Source of the DNA: Sistotremastrum niveocremeum HHB9708
Lineage: Eukaryota; Basidiomycota; Agaricomycetes; Sistotremastrales; Sistotremastraceae
Reading direction: 5' to 3'
Assembly: GCA_001630475.1 (NCBI GenBank)
Contig: KV419399.1
Coordinates: forward strand, 124,001 to 188,000
DNA length: 64,000 nt
Shown one piece after another: positions 31,675 to 43,993 of the stretch; the stretch's first letter is position 1; each line of letters begins with the position of its first letter. The notes under the pieces are model-generated. The model ran no database searches. It saw only the letters and a program-made list of their open reading frames with translations, and had not been told where the DNA came from. The translations under genes and the position numbers were made by a program.

Positions 31675-32339
31675 CTGTACTCAATCAAACTTAAGTCCCA
31701 GTCACGTGTCACAGCCGCTCAAAAAATTACATAATTTAGGTCCCATAACGTGTCACGCAAGTAGTGCAGTGTTAAAATGCCCCCTGTTAGTAACGGGACC
31801 TGTTAATAACGCGTTTTTAACCTGTTATTATCATCACGAGCCAAAACACCATGTTATTTATGATGTTAAAAAGGTATCATATACTGAAATTTTCCTAGAC
31901 ACCAAGGCCGTACACATCCCTCATGGTGTTCTATAGCAGCCTGAGGTAAGATTTGATCAAATTCGAGCTCTTGAGTCGTTTTTCAGGCATTTCCGAGCGG
32001 TTTCCGGCGATCCGGAGTTTAAATCCGACTCGGCAGACCATATTTGGCAACATGTTAAATACCAAAGTAACCGTGTTAGTTACTTGGTATTCTGGCGGGT
32101 ACTTAATAACTAACGTAACATGAGCCAGAATCAGTATTTAACACCGCACTACACGCAAGGCCACTGGGACCTAATTTATTTGAAAATTTTCCGGGCCTGC
32201 CGGCCCTGGGACTTAAATGGTCATTTGGGACCTAATTTTTGGGCATGTCACGGTAACACTAGGCCTCTGGGACCTCGGGACTTAGTATTTCTTTTGGTCA
32301 CGGTCACAAATGCTGGGACCTAAGTTTGATTTAGTACAG
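31675..32339. mobile_element. TA-flanked MITE (host element), 665 bp with a nested insert
   Basis: Terminal inverted repeats of about 27 bp (CTGTACTCAATCAAACTTAA at the left end; its near-complement ends at 32339) are flanked by TA at 31673-31674 and 32340-32341. The repeated phrase GGGACCTAA/TTAGGTCCC recurs several times inside. No transposase is present. The element contains a second MITE (31762-32151); without it and its target duplication the host element would be about 267 bp. Tc1/mariner-like origin is inferred from the TA duplication. Confidence 0.75.
31762..32151. mobile_element. hAT-type MITE nested in the TA-flanked MITE
   Basis: This is a 390-bp element with ends TAGTGC(A/G)GTGTTAAA as inverted repeats. 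It is flanked by a perfect 8-bp target duplication CACGCAAG (31754-31761 and 32152-32159). An 8-bp duplication together with TAG..CTA-type ends fits the hAT superfamily. The interior is AT-rich with further imperfect inverted GTTAGTAAC/GTTACTAAC phrases and no protein frame. Confidence 0.85.
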
Positions 32340-32627
32340 TAGCGTTCCTTGATGCGTAGGGTTGAGGGCATTAGCAATCGTCCATGCCCTCAACCCAGCC
32401 AGGCACCAATCAGGACTCTCATGTGTGCACTCTGCGGCCCCGTTTTGTTTATTGAAGGTTATATTGAATTCCAGGAGAGAAAACGGTTGTGTCGCTTGAA
32501 GGAAGAGGTGTAGCCGAGACCTCTTCATTGTCTCGCTCGCGTCTCCACAATCCCCAAGCGGAAAGAACGTCCTAGCCATCATCGTGCATCAGGACGCGCC
32601 AGATGACACAAACAAACAAGAGAGGAG

Positions 32628-34294
32628 TCACACACCGGAGCACTCGCTAAAACACAAAATGCAACAAGTGGTACTGTCATATAATTGAATGGGAGATAGA
32701 GGATGGTCAAGAAGAAACGGACCGGCCGCCTGGATAATCTCGTAGGCCCTAGCATAAACAGTGCTAGGTGCCGATCTTCCAGGACCTTGTGACAAGATAG
32801 AATCAGGGTTTTTGATAACAAAAGGCTCCATCCTGCATGAAAGAACAGATGGGGCTTCTGTTATCAGACTTATGATCAGAAAAACTTACACGAATGGGAC
32901 TAGTCGATACAGGACAAAGAGCCCAACGCGGATAAAGGTGCCTTGAAAAATGGGTTGCCAATGGCGTTTCCGGATCACGATACTATACAACACAAGGGCT
33001 GCCAAGAGATAGCGACCGCTTGAGTTGATCCGAGAAGGAGAATTTATGATAGGACGAACCTTCGAAAATGAAGGTACTCCCTAACAAGATGGCGGAGAAA
33101 ATATAGATAGACACCAGCCTAGGAGAACCATGAGAGCTAGACGAATGTAGGATCAAAAACACCCACGTTCGGAAGATCACGTTTGGATCGTTGCTCACAC
33201 CTCCATCCTCGACAATTATGCAATAGAATGCTGCCGGCACGGCGGAATTGGGGCCATCAACTGAAGGGTCCGTGCCTCTCTATGTTGATAGACAACCAAT
33301 CAGACTCTTTGCCCGGGAACAAGTGTCACGCGGTCGGGAAACAGGGACTGACCAGAAACGCTATCACAACGATAGTGAAGAATACAATGTAACTAGGTAA
33401 ACAAAGCTGTCAAGGCCACGATTCAGACTGCGTGGCAGAACGAGTGGATCAAGATCCGTACCAGCATTTGCCACTTGAGTTGGGCAGTTAAACGCGGCCT
33501 TTGCATGACCATCCATAACTGTGAAACGTTGAGTCACAAGCCTGGCATAGTCTCTCGGACTCACATTGAACGCGAGACTAAAAGTGGACACTGCTGTCCT
33601 ACAACAAGTCGTAAGGCTCTTCCTACGTACGCAAGAGGATTCATCGAGAAGTAGACTAACATAGCCTGACAAGCTTCTATCAGGACCGATTGCAACAAGC
33701 AAAGTCCACTCGAAACCGCTCGCTCTCCAAGAAGCGTTGAATACATCCTGTGAGTCGGTCATCCATACCTGAGAATAGAGTGCATCTGGTTCAACACTTA
33801 CACCAGCGAAAACGACACCGACGATATTATCCAAGTCAAGCAGAAATTGCCCACGACTATATCTCGTCTGACGCTTCGGCTGAAGATGAAAGTCAGCAGC
33901 AGCAGGGGGAGACCGATTTGTCCTCCGAGTATCTGAATGATGATGTATAACCAGTTGAAGATGAGTTGTTCTATCTATCATTTCAGAACTAGTTGAATAT
34001 TCACGGAAGAAAGGTCTATTACCATGGGAAACGCCAGTCCCGCCCAAATCAGACATAGTTAACGTCCTCGAGGTGCAAGCTACGATTGACGACTAGCAGT
34101 CCAAACGACAGGCGAACGAGTAACGTCTCGAGATACGAGACGCAAGAAGGCCGGGAGACCTGGAGAGCTGGCGTCTCCCAAACGCGAGAGCCTTTGTATC
34201 TATCCGGTGGCTTCCAATTTGTTGCACCCTTCAGTTCGTTGACGGCATCAAAGATAGGTCCAGGAGCGACGGGGACCTCAGAAGAAAGGAACAT
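32628..34294 (-). CDS. Fungal seven-helix membrane protein, unknown function
   Basis: A multi-exon gene whose clearest exon reads QLIFNWLYIIIQILGGQIGL then PLLLLTFIFSRSVRRDIVVG and NFCLTWIISSVSFSL. This resembles a basidiomycete-expanded family of orphan 7-helix proteins. Later exons carry CLLQSVLIEACQAMLVYFSM, YIVFFTIVVIAFL, AAFYCIIVEDG, VSIYIFSAILLGSTFIFEG, RYLLAALVLYSIVI, FIRVGLFVLYRLVPFV and ARAYEIIQAAGPFLL, ending at TGA 32628-32630. The N-terminus is uncertain: the ATG at 34294 requires a long first intron starting GTTAAC to reach the first helix in frame. Exon edges are approximate. GPCR function is not shown. Confidence 0.6.
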
Positions 34295-35873
34295 CTAGAA
34301 ACCAGTGCATGGACGCAATGCCGTGGTTGGATTGTCAGTATCATTGGTTGAGGTTGATGGCAGGCTGAGCTCGGCTCGCGGCGAGTTCTGAACTCGGCTC
34401 GGATCGGCCTGAAATTGCGCTCGCTTTTCTCGAATAGTCTTTTTCTTTGCAATTGCTTGTCTGTTTGGCTTCGTACAGCGCGCGCGCTAGCGCTTGGGAA
34501 GGACTGTTGCAAGCTACTCGGATGGGGAGCGGGTTCCCCTAAGGAGACTCTATGGAAATTACCAATTTATCGTACTCCCCCGAGAGTCAACCTTTTCGCA
34601 TTGGTTTCTCGCACCTTTTATCCCAAATCTCTCATGCCGATACTCTGAATAATGTCGAACGTCCTGAGTCATTTCTGGCCCAACAGGCGCCTACTATCTT
34701 TGTTGCCGAAGTCCAGTATCGTAACCAGGTGCGGCAAAATCGCAATCCCCTGGAATTGCTGGCTCACTTGGACTCGGTCTAGCGGAATTGGACAGATCAA
34801 CTTCACATAATCTTTCACTTTCTGGGTCCTTTTCCACCAACGTGTCTTACTGTTCTCGGAAGACGATATCCACGACTTTCCTTCTGGACCGACCGACCTG
34901 AAAGGCTATGCAAGGGACCTGATGGCCTTACTATTCTGAGAAAACACATCTAGCAGTCGCCACGGACGTTTGCTTCTAACGCAGTGTATTGATTTCCTAA
35001 CAGTAAACGGGCGCGCGTTAAGGTCAATGTCTTATCTAATACTCCTTGAAGGTGAGCCGGCGTTTCAGCCGTCGTCCTCTTACTTTTGCGGGAGCAATCT
35101 TATGATGAACGCCGGATGATTTACACTTGCCTGTCTATCGAGATCACAAAGAAGCCTCACGACCGGATCAAAGGTACGGATTCAGACGCGATACGTGTAT
35201 AGCATGCCGCGCTCTGCCATTCAAGATCTTCGTCCGCTTTCTCTTTAGACTCTCTTCGGCCACACACGGTAAGGACGACGCTCAGCCCTCAAACAGCATC
35301 CGAAGTTCATACCGGCCTGTACTCAATCCCGTTGCTTGTACGTATTAAAAGTGTCTCTTTAGATATCCAGCGTCGACTGGGCCTCAACAAGCAATTGCTT
35401 CCGAAGAAGTCAGTAACATTGTCATCAGTTTTAAATTATCCAGCGCCCGGAATGTTGGTTGCGAACCCACTAATATTTCGGTGGGATACTGTCGTGTAAA
35501 TAGATCTATATTATAGAGGACTCTCGTCGTTCCAGCGTTAGCATTTTGGCATTAATGGTTTTCATCAGGCACAATTTTCTTCGATAAGACTTCGTTAGAA
35601 AATGTGCGATTTGCAATCCTGTCTGGAATCATGACTGGCTTAGCAGGGTTTTCGAATAGTATGGTTAATCTACAGTGTGGCATCGAATATCATCGTATCA
35701 TACCGTGCATATCGTATACCTATCTTCATTCAAGCATGTCTCCTCGTCACTTGTGTTTACTCAGCAAATAACCTGATAGTTAAGTGAATCTGGGTATCTT
35801 CTATGAATTGATGTCGTCCTCACAGATCAAAACCGGGAAGAGAATAGGCACCCGAGTCCTCGAGTTTTATCCA
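34295..35873. other. Intergenic, no gene recognised
   Basis: This is 1.6 kb with short plus-strand frames (for example around 34540-34780 and 35127-35348) that carry no recognised motif. No terminal repeats were found. It includes the promoter of the seven-helix protein at its left end. Confidence 0.4.
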
Positions 35874-36846
35874 CTACCAGGGTTGAATCTCTCCTTTGTT
35901 GTCGATGAATTTCCCTGATTGCTCAGGCTTTAACGCTGAAACAGTATGCAGGATGAAGCCGACGGCTTCTTCGGTTGAGAGCCATGCATCTGGGCCTCCC
36001 ATATCTATAGAAAATATTCAGGAGTTGTTCAGGGGTTGAACTGGATGTCGTACCTGTTCTAACCCACCCCGGATCCTGTGATCGTGGAGAGCAAGTCAGC
36101 TTTTGAACCAGGGTTGAGTTCTCTCAGGACTTACCAGGGCCACGACAGTAAGAGACGGTTTTTCTTTTGCTTGTTTGTAGGTCTGGGACAAGTTCAATGA
36201 GAAGTTTGAATAAGTTAACGCAGGTACGCACAAGCATATTAACTCCAGTCTTAGACAGAGAGTAGCTTGTGATCTGAGGGCCGTGGTCCAGCGCCATGCT
36301 TGAAAGCCCACTCGTGAAATTCACGATGGTCTTCTTCTCACTCTTCTCCACCAAATGTACAAATTCACGTCCCACTAGGGCTGGTCCAACCACATTTGTT
36401 GCGAAACAGCTGTTCAGATTCTTCACGTCGAATTTGAACGCCCTGTCGTCCCCTGTAGACTGATGATTCCGGTTGAGCAAAATCTGGCATCGGATCACTG
36501 CGATGACTCACAATGGCAGCATTGTTGAGGAGATAGTCGATGCCTTTGCCATCCAACAATTTCTCTGCCTCGGCAGCAGCGGCAACGATCGATTCTTCGT
36601 CACTGGTGTTTATCTGGACGATATGGAGTTTTCCCTTGGCCGTGAGTCCCTGCAATGCAGTGGCGGATTTTGGATCGCGAACGGCTGCGAGAACGATTGC
36701 CGACGGGGACGATATGACCTGGCGAGTTAATTCAAGCCCGATGCCACGAGATGCGCTGTTGGCGATACATGTTTAAGCTGTACAGCAACATGAGTGCGGA
36801 GGAATATATCTGACCCAGTAATGTACCAAACTGTTTCGGCCGTCAT
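35874..36846 (-). CDS. Short-chain dehydrogenase/reductase (SDR)
   Basis: This is an NAD(P)-dependent oxidoreductase with a Rossmann fold. Spliced motifs in order: MTAETVWYITG/ASRGIGLEL (TGxxxGIG cofactor loop), DEESIVAAAAEAE, NNAAI, NVVGPALVGREF, IVNFTSGLSSMA (catalytic Ser region) and YSLSKTGVNML (catalytic YxxxK). It then runs LTVVAL/DPGWVRT/DMGGPDAWLSTEEAVGF and ends GEIQPW with TAG at 35874-35876. The 'PGWV.TDMGG..A' run is typical of the fungal C-factor/Fabg-like SDRs. The substrate is unknown. The start at 36846 lies 165 bp from the DAM1 ATG, so the two genes share a divergent promoter. Confidence 0.88.
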
Positions 36847-37011
36847 GATGGTCGGTTGGAAGATCTAGAGGGAAAGAATGCAAGAGGCTCTCCTCTCAGA
36901 ATTTATTACCGTCCGGCCAATTGTCGGAGCATAGCTGGCGATGATCGATTATCAGGAATGCGTTTCCGAGTTCCGAAATTTCCCTAACTGGGCGACGCGC
37001 CAGGACGCGAC

Positions 37012-38079
37012 ATGCCTGAACATCGAACACCGCTGCGTCGCCTTTCCAGAGGCTCTCTGCTGGCTTTATCACGTTCTGGATCACACCAAGAGGCTCCTTA
37101 TGGACTTGGATTTCTCAATCCCGCATTAGCCGAGCTTGCTGACGAGGCTGAAGCTTTGCAGAGCAATGTTCAAGGTCTGAAAGAGCTCAGCGAAAGCTTG
37201 AAGGACTTCAACGAAGGATTCGCAAGCTACTTGTATGTATTGAAGATGAACGCATTCGTAACCGAGTGGCATCAGGCTAGTCTTGAACATGATTCTGTTG
37301 GACGTCGCTGAAGCTCATTAGATGCCAACGGATAGTTCCTTTGCTCTCGCGGAGCAGAGACAAAAACGTAAAGAGACTTCTCTTGGTCAGTCATGACATA
37401 TCTGAACACTGCATCTCAGGCCAAGAAGAAGAAGCTGCTCATGGGGCTTTGGAGGCCTTACAAGCTGCAGTTGCGACTGCTACCTCGCAACAACGAGACC
37501 CTGGTCCCTCGTCTGAAACGATACTCGACAGGACAACATACACGGATGGCAACAACTCGACGTTCACTACATGCAATATGACCACTGCCGCCAATGACGC
37601 CCCCAAGAAGACTATCCTGAAGAAACGACCCAAGCCACAGTTGACGGCAAAGGAGAAGAGGGAGAGAGGGGTGCGTCTCTACTACATCATTAAAGAAGCG
37701 AGGAAACTTACGTGGATAATGATCAGATACTCCTGGAAAAAGCCGTCAATTGCCTCCCAATCGAGTTCCGTGGCTCTGACCCGGTGCGTTGAACGTCGCA
37801 GTCGCGGTTGACTCGCTTGTGACTAATTTCCATTGCAGAACTTGCGAAGAAATGCGGAATTCATCATCGAAGCTCTCATGGAATCCAAAAGCGATGACGG
37901 CCTCAAAAGTGAGTCCAGTGCCTCGCGTTCACTCTTTCGGATTTGACGAAATAATCCCAGTCACGGATATGATTCGACCTGATTGCAATCAAGCAAAGGT
38001 CAACAAGTGCCTTATAGCTTTACTGAGTAGGAAAATGGTTACGAAGTCCTCAAGTTCTGTGGGTCACAATCATTCATGA
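37012..38079 (+). CDS. DAM1: DASH/Dam1 complex subunit Dam1
   Basis: Dam1 is the microtubule-binding subunit of the fungal DASH ring, which couples kinetochores to spindle microtubules. The signature is clear: TPLRRLSRGSLLALS, then GFLNPALAELADEAEALQSN, VQGLKELSESLKDFNEGFAS and YLYVLKMNAFVTEWHQ. The next exon reads MPTDSSFALAEQRQK, matching the 'W.QAPTD.SF' family block. That join needs a GC-AG intron (CAG/GCTAGT..TTAG/ATG). The tail carries basic KKTILKKRPKPQLTAKEKRE. After further exons there is a segment ILLEKAVNCLPIEFRGSDPN, LRRNAEFIIEAL and QAKVNKCLIALLSRKMV. The frame ends at 38079. Exon edges after 37670 are approximate. Confidence 0.85.
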
Positions 38080-38647
38080 ACTGTTTCAACAAGTGCTGAC
38101 TTTGAGGAGGGGGGCATCCGATATCGTTGGTTAGGGCTTCCCTCGTAAAGCCCGGGTGGTGGGATATTTGTCAAAGCGACTCTCGCCATCCACACGTTGT
38201 GGTTTTAGGATAGCCATGCAAGGGCAACGTTATTAGTGTACGTCATGAATGTCTAATAGTACATCGTGTTCAAGATCGTGTTATTCGTGTAAGATCAATG
38301 TAAGATATTTGTCAAACTCGCTTTCCTTGAAATCAGCGGCTATTATTACGAATTTAACCTGCATAATTGCGAACGAGGACAAGCTTGTCTAACGGAATCA
38401 AATACATCGTGTGTGGAAAGCAGCTCGCATTGTTCGGGCAGACTGAAAGCGCCGCAAGTGTGAAAATCTCCGATTCCGAATCCTAATTCGGGTTTATATT
38501 CATCACGTGATCGGCTCCAGAACACGCGGCGGTTTATTTGCTCTTGTGTTGCCCGAACCTTTGGTTACTGTTTGTACGCCCTTGCCTTTCCTTTCTCCAA
38601 CCCAGGTCGACGTTAGGTCTACCACATACTCGTCCTGCTCATAGACA
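38080..38647. other. Upstream region of the Polo kinase gene
   Basis: 568 bp with no coding frame of note. A CACGTGAT motif (38504-38511) lies about 140 bp before the Polo kinase ATG. The region is AT-rich around 38220-38360. Confidence 0.4.
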
Positions 38648-41416
38648 ATGTCTGCTGCTTTGCCTATCCCAAAGAGCATCCTGTCTCGAAGAGCTGTCTT
38701 TGGAGACGTTAACGCCAATTATGTCGATCAGCCTCATGCCAAACATGTTGGTGTTATTGGTTCGGCACCCCACAAGATCACAGAGGCGCAGCCATCATCT
38801 CCACCGTTGCCTCGTCAAAACACCAAGACTGCGCCACCATCTCCGCCATCAGTTATTGTCGACAAAACAAAGAACATCTTCTACACGAGGACTGGCTTTC
38901 TTGGCGAGGGTGGTTTCGCAAGGGTTTACGAAGTGAAAGACGACAAGGGGAACCGACAGGCTATCAAGGTTGTTACGAAGGCATCTCTCAAGACTAAGAA
39001 AGCAAAGACCAAGGCACGTGTTCTTGTGGCATGAACCAGAATGTTGAAAACTTATCTTATATTCTAGCTTTATGCGGAGATTAAGATCCACCGGTCAATT
39101 CAACATCCTAATGTCGTTAAGTTCTTCGAGTGCTTCGAAGATTCAGACAATGTCTATATGACTCTGGAGCTATGCGAGGCTGGGGTATTGTACTTCCGCT
39201 TAACGTCTTCGCATAAATCTGAACATGGTCCACAGTCGCTAATGGAAACCCTTCGTCGACGGAAACGATTTACTGAACCTGAAGCTCGTGTATTCATGAT
39301 CCAGGTTGTGGGGGCCTGTAACTGGATGCATTCACACCAAATTATTCATCGAGATCTTAAACTGGGCAACCTTTTCCTGGATAGCAACATGAACGTGAAG
39401 GTTGGAGACTTTGGACTTGCCGCCCTCATAGAGAATCCCGGAGAACGTAAAAAGTATGGCGCGTCTATCTCCCATAAACGATGTCTAACTTCTATTCAGA
39501 ACAATTTGTGGCACTCCCAACTACATTGCTCCCGAAATTCTATTCGATACAGTGAACGGTCATAGCTTCGAAGTTGATGCATGGTCCATTGGTGTCATCC
39601 TTTACACTCTTATCATTGGACGTCCTCCTTTCCAAACCAAAGATGTCAAAGCCATTTATAAACGCATAAGAGACAATATGTATGAGTGGCCCGTTGACAG
39701 AGAGGTTTCCGTCGAAGCACGCACCTTGGTCCAGCGCATTCTTATCCAGGATCCCAGTACGTTGCACAATCCACAATCTATGATATCTATGGAGGCTGAC
39801 ACCAGCTAAGATGATCGACCTACCTTGTATGACATCGCTGATGATGCATTCTTCACCTCCGGAACATGCCCGTCCTTCATCCCCATCATGGCGCGAGATA
39901 GTATGCCAAACTTCAGTCACATCAGCCGTCAGCAATCGGCTATAAATCTCGCTCGACTTCGCAAGCTCGCCCTTATAGATGACGACCAGCAGTCAATCAT
40001 CAATGACAACAATAGTAAAGTCAAACCAAGCCTTGGTCCAAGTGCTGCTCAACAGGAGCGCGACTTCCTCAAGGCTGTTCAACCTGGCAGCCCTATCTCT
40101 GCACTTCTCAGGTACGTATCCTCCCCTCTGTAGTTCCGCTAATACTCATGAAATCCCTAGCTCCGCACGGCAACCTCTACTGGTATCAGCGGGTCCCTCT
40201 CGCGAACCTCCTTTGATACGAAAACTGCAGTCAGTGCAGCGAGACAAGCCCTCTCCGAAATCTCGATTGGGGCTAGCCAACATTGTCGAAGAGCGTGAAG
40301 ATGATCAGCGAAAGAAGGAGCTCGAATCGCAGAAGGCCAGGATTGTTGCTCAAATGGCCCCGCCACCATCTACCGTCGCATCAACTTCTCCTGCCCCTAT
40401 TGAGGTTGACGACGAGAACGTGCCTCCACCACCCTCTCATAGGAGAGACGTGAAGGCTGCTGAGATGACGCTTGTCACTCAACCTTGTCCTCCCCCACAA
40501 GAGGGCCCGCGTGGATTTGAGACATTCTACCAGACATTGAACGCGGCTTTCGAGGCTCGAGCGGAGGGGTACCTCTTCAGGAACGCCAGTACGTTGTCCT
40601 TGATCAGTCACTGGTCCTCTCTAACGCCATTCTAGGCGACGACGTTGGCCTGCCCGATGCTCGAGTATTCATTGTTTCTTGGGTTGACTATTGCAACAAG
40701 TATGGCATGGGTTACGCCTTGACAGATGGCTCCGTAGGTGTGCACTTCAATGACAGTACTTCTATTGTCATGTCACCGGATAAAATGTGAGATCACTCTG
40801 CATCAGTCTTACAAGCACTAACCATACGCTTAGGCATGTCGATTATGTTTCTTCCCGAAAAGGAGGAGGCTCGTTTGTGCGTAAGAGCTATCAGCTCGGA
40901 AACACGCCTGAAGAGCTCAAGAACAAAATCTATCTCCTCAAGCACTTTGAGAAGTACATGATGGATCGCTTGTACGGCGAATATGCGTATGTATTCAAGG
41001 ACACTGAGCGTACGACTGGCATGGACTTCGTCCAAAAATATCTTCGCATGAAGCAGGTCATTGTATTTAAGTTGAGTCATGATGTTCTCCAGGTGCGCCT
41101 ACCTATATCATTTTTATGACATTCGCCTCACCATATCCCGCAGTTCAATTTTTACGACCATTCTAAACTTATTCTCTCATCCGACGGGCTTGTTGTCACT
41201 CATATTGATAAACACTACAACATCACTCGTTGGACTCTTAGTGACATCATGCAGCGTTCCATGTTACCCCCTTCTACAGATCCTGCAGCGGCCAAACTTC
41301 AGCAAAGGCTGATGGATAGGCTGCGGTACTCGAAGGAAGTTTTGATTTCCATCCGTAATGCGCAACACGAGGGGACTGGCATCTCATCTCTCGTGAACAG
41401 CGTCGTCACTCGCTAA
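38648..41416 (+). CDS. CDC5: Polo-like kinase (Cdc5/Plk1 type)
   Basis: This is a mitotic serine/threonine kinase. The N-terminal kinase domain shows the glycine loop [16 protein letters not shown] lysine, [32 protein letters not shown] (catalytic loop), [18 protein letters not shown], then [20 protein letters not shown] (T-loop and APE). A Ser/Pro-rich linker follows. The C-terminal polo-box domain reads [52 protein letters not shown], then [51 protein letters not shown] and [15 protein letters not shown] is at 38648 and the stop TAA at 41414-41416. At least eight exons; key residues are intact. Confidence 0.95.
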
Positions 41417-41673
41417 TTACTATCTTTCTCGAGCACCCTTGATAGTTCTTGATGCTTTCTTATAACGCCACATTTTATGACTCTCAATGTTTACGAAAAC
41501 CGCGCATAGGCGCCATTAGCATCCTACACATCCACCATTTGCATTCATCCTGTGATAATACAGTTATTCTCCGTGACTTGATTTGATACATGAGGGCTAC
41601 AAACGAAGAAAATGGTTGATACAAGAGTTTCGAGAGATCGGTGATGGCACGTGTGGTGGTGATGTAAAAATGT

Positions 41674-43771
41674 TCACGAGTCCAATGAAATTCGACACAG
41701 AGGACATGTAAGACTCCGCCTCAACCAAGATTTAATGCAATCGGCATGAAAACTATGCTGTCGTGAGATCGTGAAATGATGTAAAGGAGATACCGCACCT
41801 GTGCTGACACGTAGGCAATAAAACGGCCCACGCATCCGCCTTGAACTGAGAAAGACAGATCCCGCAACGGTCAACCGGGACGCCTAATAGTGACAACTTA
41901 ATTTTGACGCGACCATCTCGGGTTTCCCTGCGCCGTTTCACTTCGATTTTTCCAAAAGGAAGATCCAGCGCAATCCCCTGCGAAGGGTGCGTCTTCGCTT
42001 CTCCCATTATCTCACTGAGGAGGAGGAGTTGCTGTTCAAGTTCCGATTATGAATAACGAAGGTCGATTGCGACAGCGGTACTTACGTCGTAGTGGGAACC
42101 TGGAGGGCCTTGATCAAGCTGAGATACCAAAGCATCCAAATCCGTGTATTCGGAGGGTTCCGTGAAAACGCTCAATGAACGAGGGGGTTCAGGTGAAGTC
42201 TGAGCATCTACGAATACCTGGGCTTCTAAGACAGAGGCAGGTGTGATGCTTTGGCTGGTGCCTACAGTGTCGTGGTTGGTACTGAGGGTAGCTGCGGTGT
42301 TTGTAACTTGTAGGGTGTCGAATGCGCTGACGACAGCCTGATGCTGAGCTGATGGTGGCTCCGGAAGTGGACGGCGTCTCTTCTGTGCGACGTCAGTGCT
42401 CACGCTGACTGGGATGTCAGGCGTTGCAGAAGGGTTCTTGGCAAGCCGATCATTCAGAACATTGGGCTGCCTGTCAGGGTGAGAAAGATCTGGGCTTGGC
42501 CCCGGGTGCGAGGAGCGAGGGTCGTCCACCGGATCAGGATCGAGATCAAGAAAGTTGTCCTGAGAACTTCCTCGAGTTTGTCGAAGTTTTAACGGCGGAG
42601 GTGGCGGAGGTGCTCTCTTCTTCGGGCGCGGGCCTTGCATTGGAATGGGAGGCAAAGGCCGTCCAAGTAACGATGGTGGAGCAGTTCGTGCGGAGGGGAC
42701 TTCGGCCGACAGAGGATTCAGGTCGCTCTCTCTAGGCGAATTAGACCAAGTCGTTGGCCCAGCGGGCAATATGTTTGTTTCGCCGTGTCCCGCAAGTTGA
42801 GGAACCAGACCCTTCTCCTTCTCCTTGCCTTTGCCTTTGCTTCGAAAGACCTCCGGGGCAGATGGGTTTGCCATCTCATCAACAATCTCCCAGCCGTCCA
42901 CCGGGGACGATAGTGAGCTTATTGAGTTGGGCTCCATCGAGTTTGCGCGTGGAGGGTACGTCCATTGAGTTTCGGCTGGTTCAGACGATGACTTCACGAC
43001 GACATCGGGTGAGAGAACGGGGGTTGGGATAGCTGCAGCATTTCTTCGTTCCCATTCACGTTTCACTCGATCTTCCAAAGATATTCCTGCCTTCAGATCG
43101 AGCTCCCAAGGTGACAATTCGGCTTCGTGAGGATGGATGAACTCAAGACTGGATCCTTCACTTTCTGATGAAGTCGCAGATTGGATGGACGGTGAGCGAG
43201 AATGACGAGAACGAGAGGATCGAGAAGGCGAAGTGATTGCTTCATAGAACGACGGCGGAGGTGATTCAGGAGTTCTCAAAGATGCTGACTCACTGTCAGT
43301 AAAAAATAAATCATAACCAACGATACACTCACATTTGGATGAGGACGCCGCGGGAGCTGAGACAAGTTGGAACTGCTCTGAATCATCCTGCTCCAAAGAC
43401 AATCTCGTGCTGCGACTCGAACTGCCAGCGCTGGGACCTGCTTGAGGGCGAGAGATGTTCGAGGCACGTGACTTTCCCTGTGCCATTGAAGACGATGCAT
43501 TCGGGGAGCGTTCGCGACGAATATTATGAGAAGCTGATTTACTCCTAGCTCTCCTTTTACGAGACGAGGCCTCAGGTGAAGAGGGTATCATTAACCGATC
43601 TACAATCACGTAAACCTGATGCCTAATGCGAACGAAACTATGCGCGACTATACCAGATGGCACGAGCAATTGAGATGAAGGTCTTGAGGTGAGCGTTCGT
43701 CGAGCATCATGAACGTCTTTCCTCGAAGACCTGCTCCGGGGTCGAGCAGACGAACCATTTACAGCACTCAT
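41674..43771 (-). CDS. RING-H2 protein with a long disordered N-terminal region
   Basis: This is a probable E3 ubiquitin ligase. The C-terminus is a compact C3H2C3 RING: RCGICLSQFKADAW, LPTCQHSFHADCIKSWL, then TCPLCRISLDS and stop. The QH/SF join uses an acceptor CATAG, and the preceding join is HYD/IMGEAK, using the second of two acceptors (CAGTGAG). The first 550 or so residues are low complexity: Ser/Arg-rich (SRSSRSRHSRSPS), acidic patches and a proline run (KRAPPPPPPLK). The first ATG is 43771; the upstream GTG is not needed. A 54-nt segment near 43600-43655 has GT-AG edges and is in frame, so it may be an additional intron. It faces the Polo kinase gene with 257 bp between stops. Substrate unknown. 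Confidence 0.75.
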
Positions 43772-43993
43772 CCACTGTTCGCTGAGGGTTGCCCGGAAAT
43801 TGCCGACATATCTAAGCGATCGCAGCACTTCGGCTGAGCGCTGTGCGAATCTGAGCAGATCATTTCAAGTCATTGTTATGAAAATATATATTCCAGATGA
43901 GAGGAACTTGATGTACAACAATCAGTCCTGATACATCGATTCCAGGCAACAATAAACAATATATAAAATGCTCAAATCGCCGATTTTCTTCCC

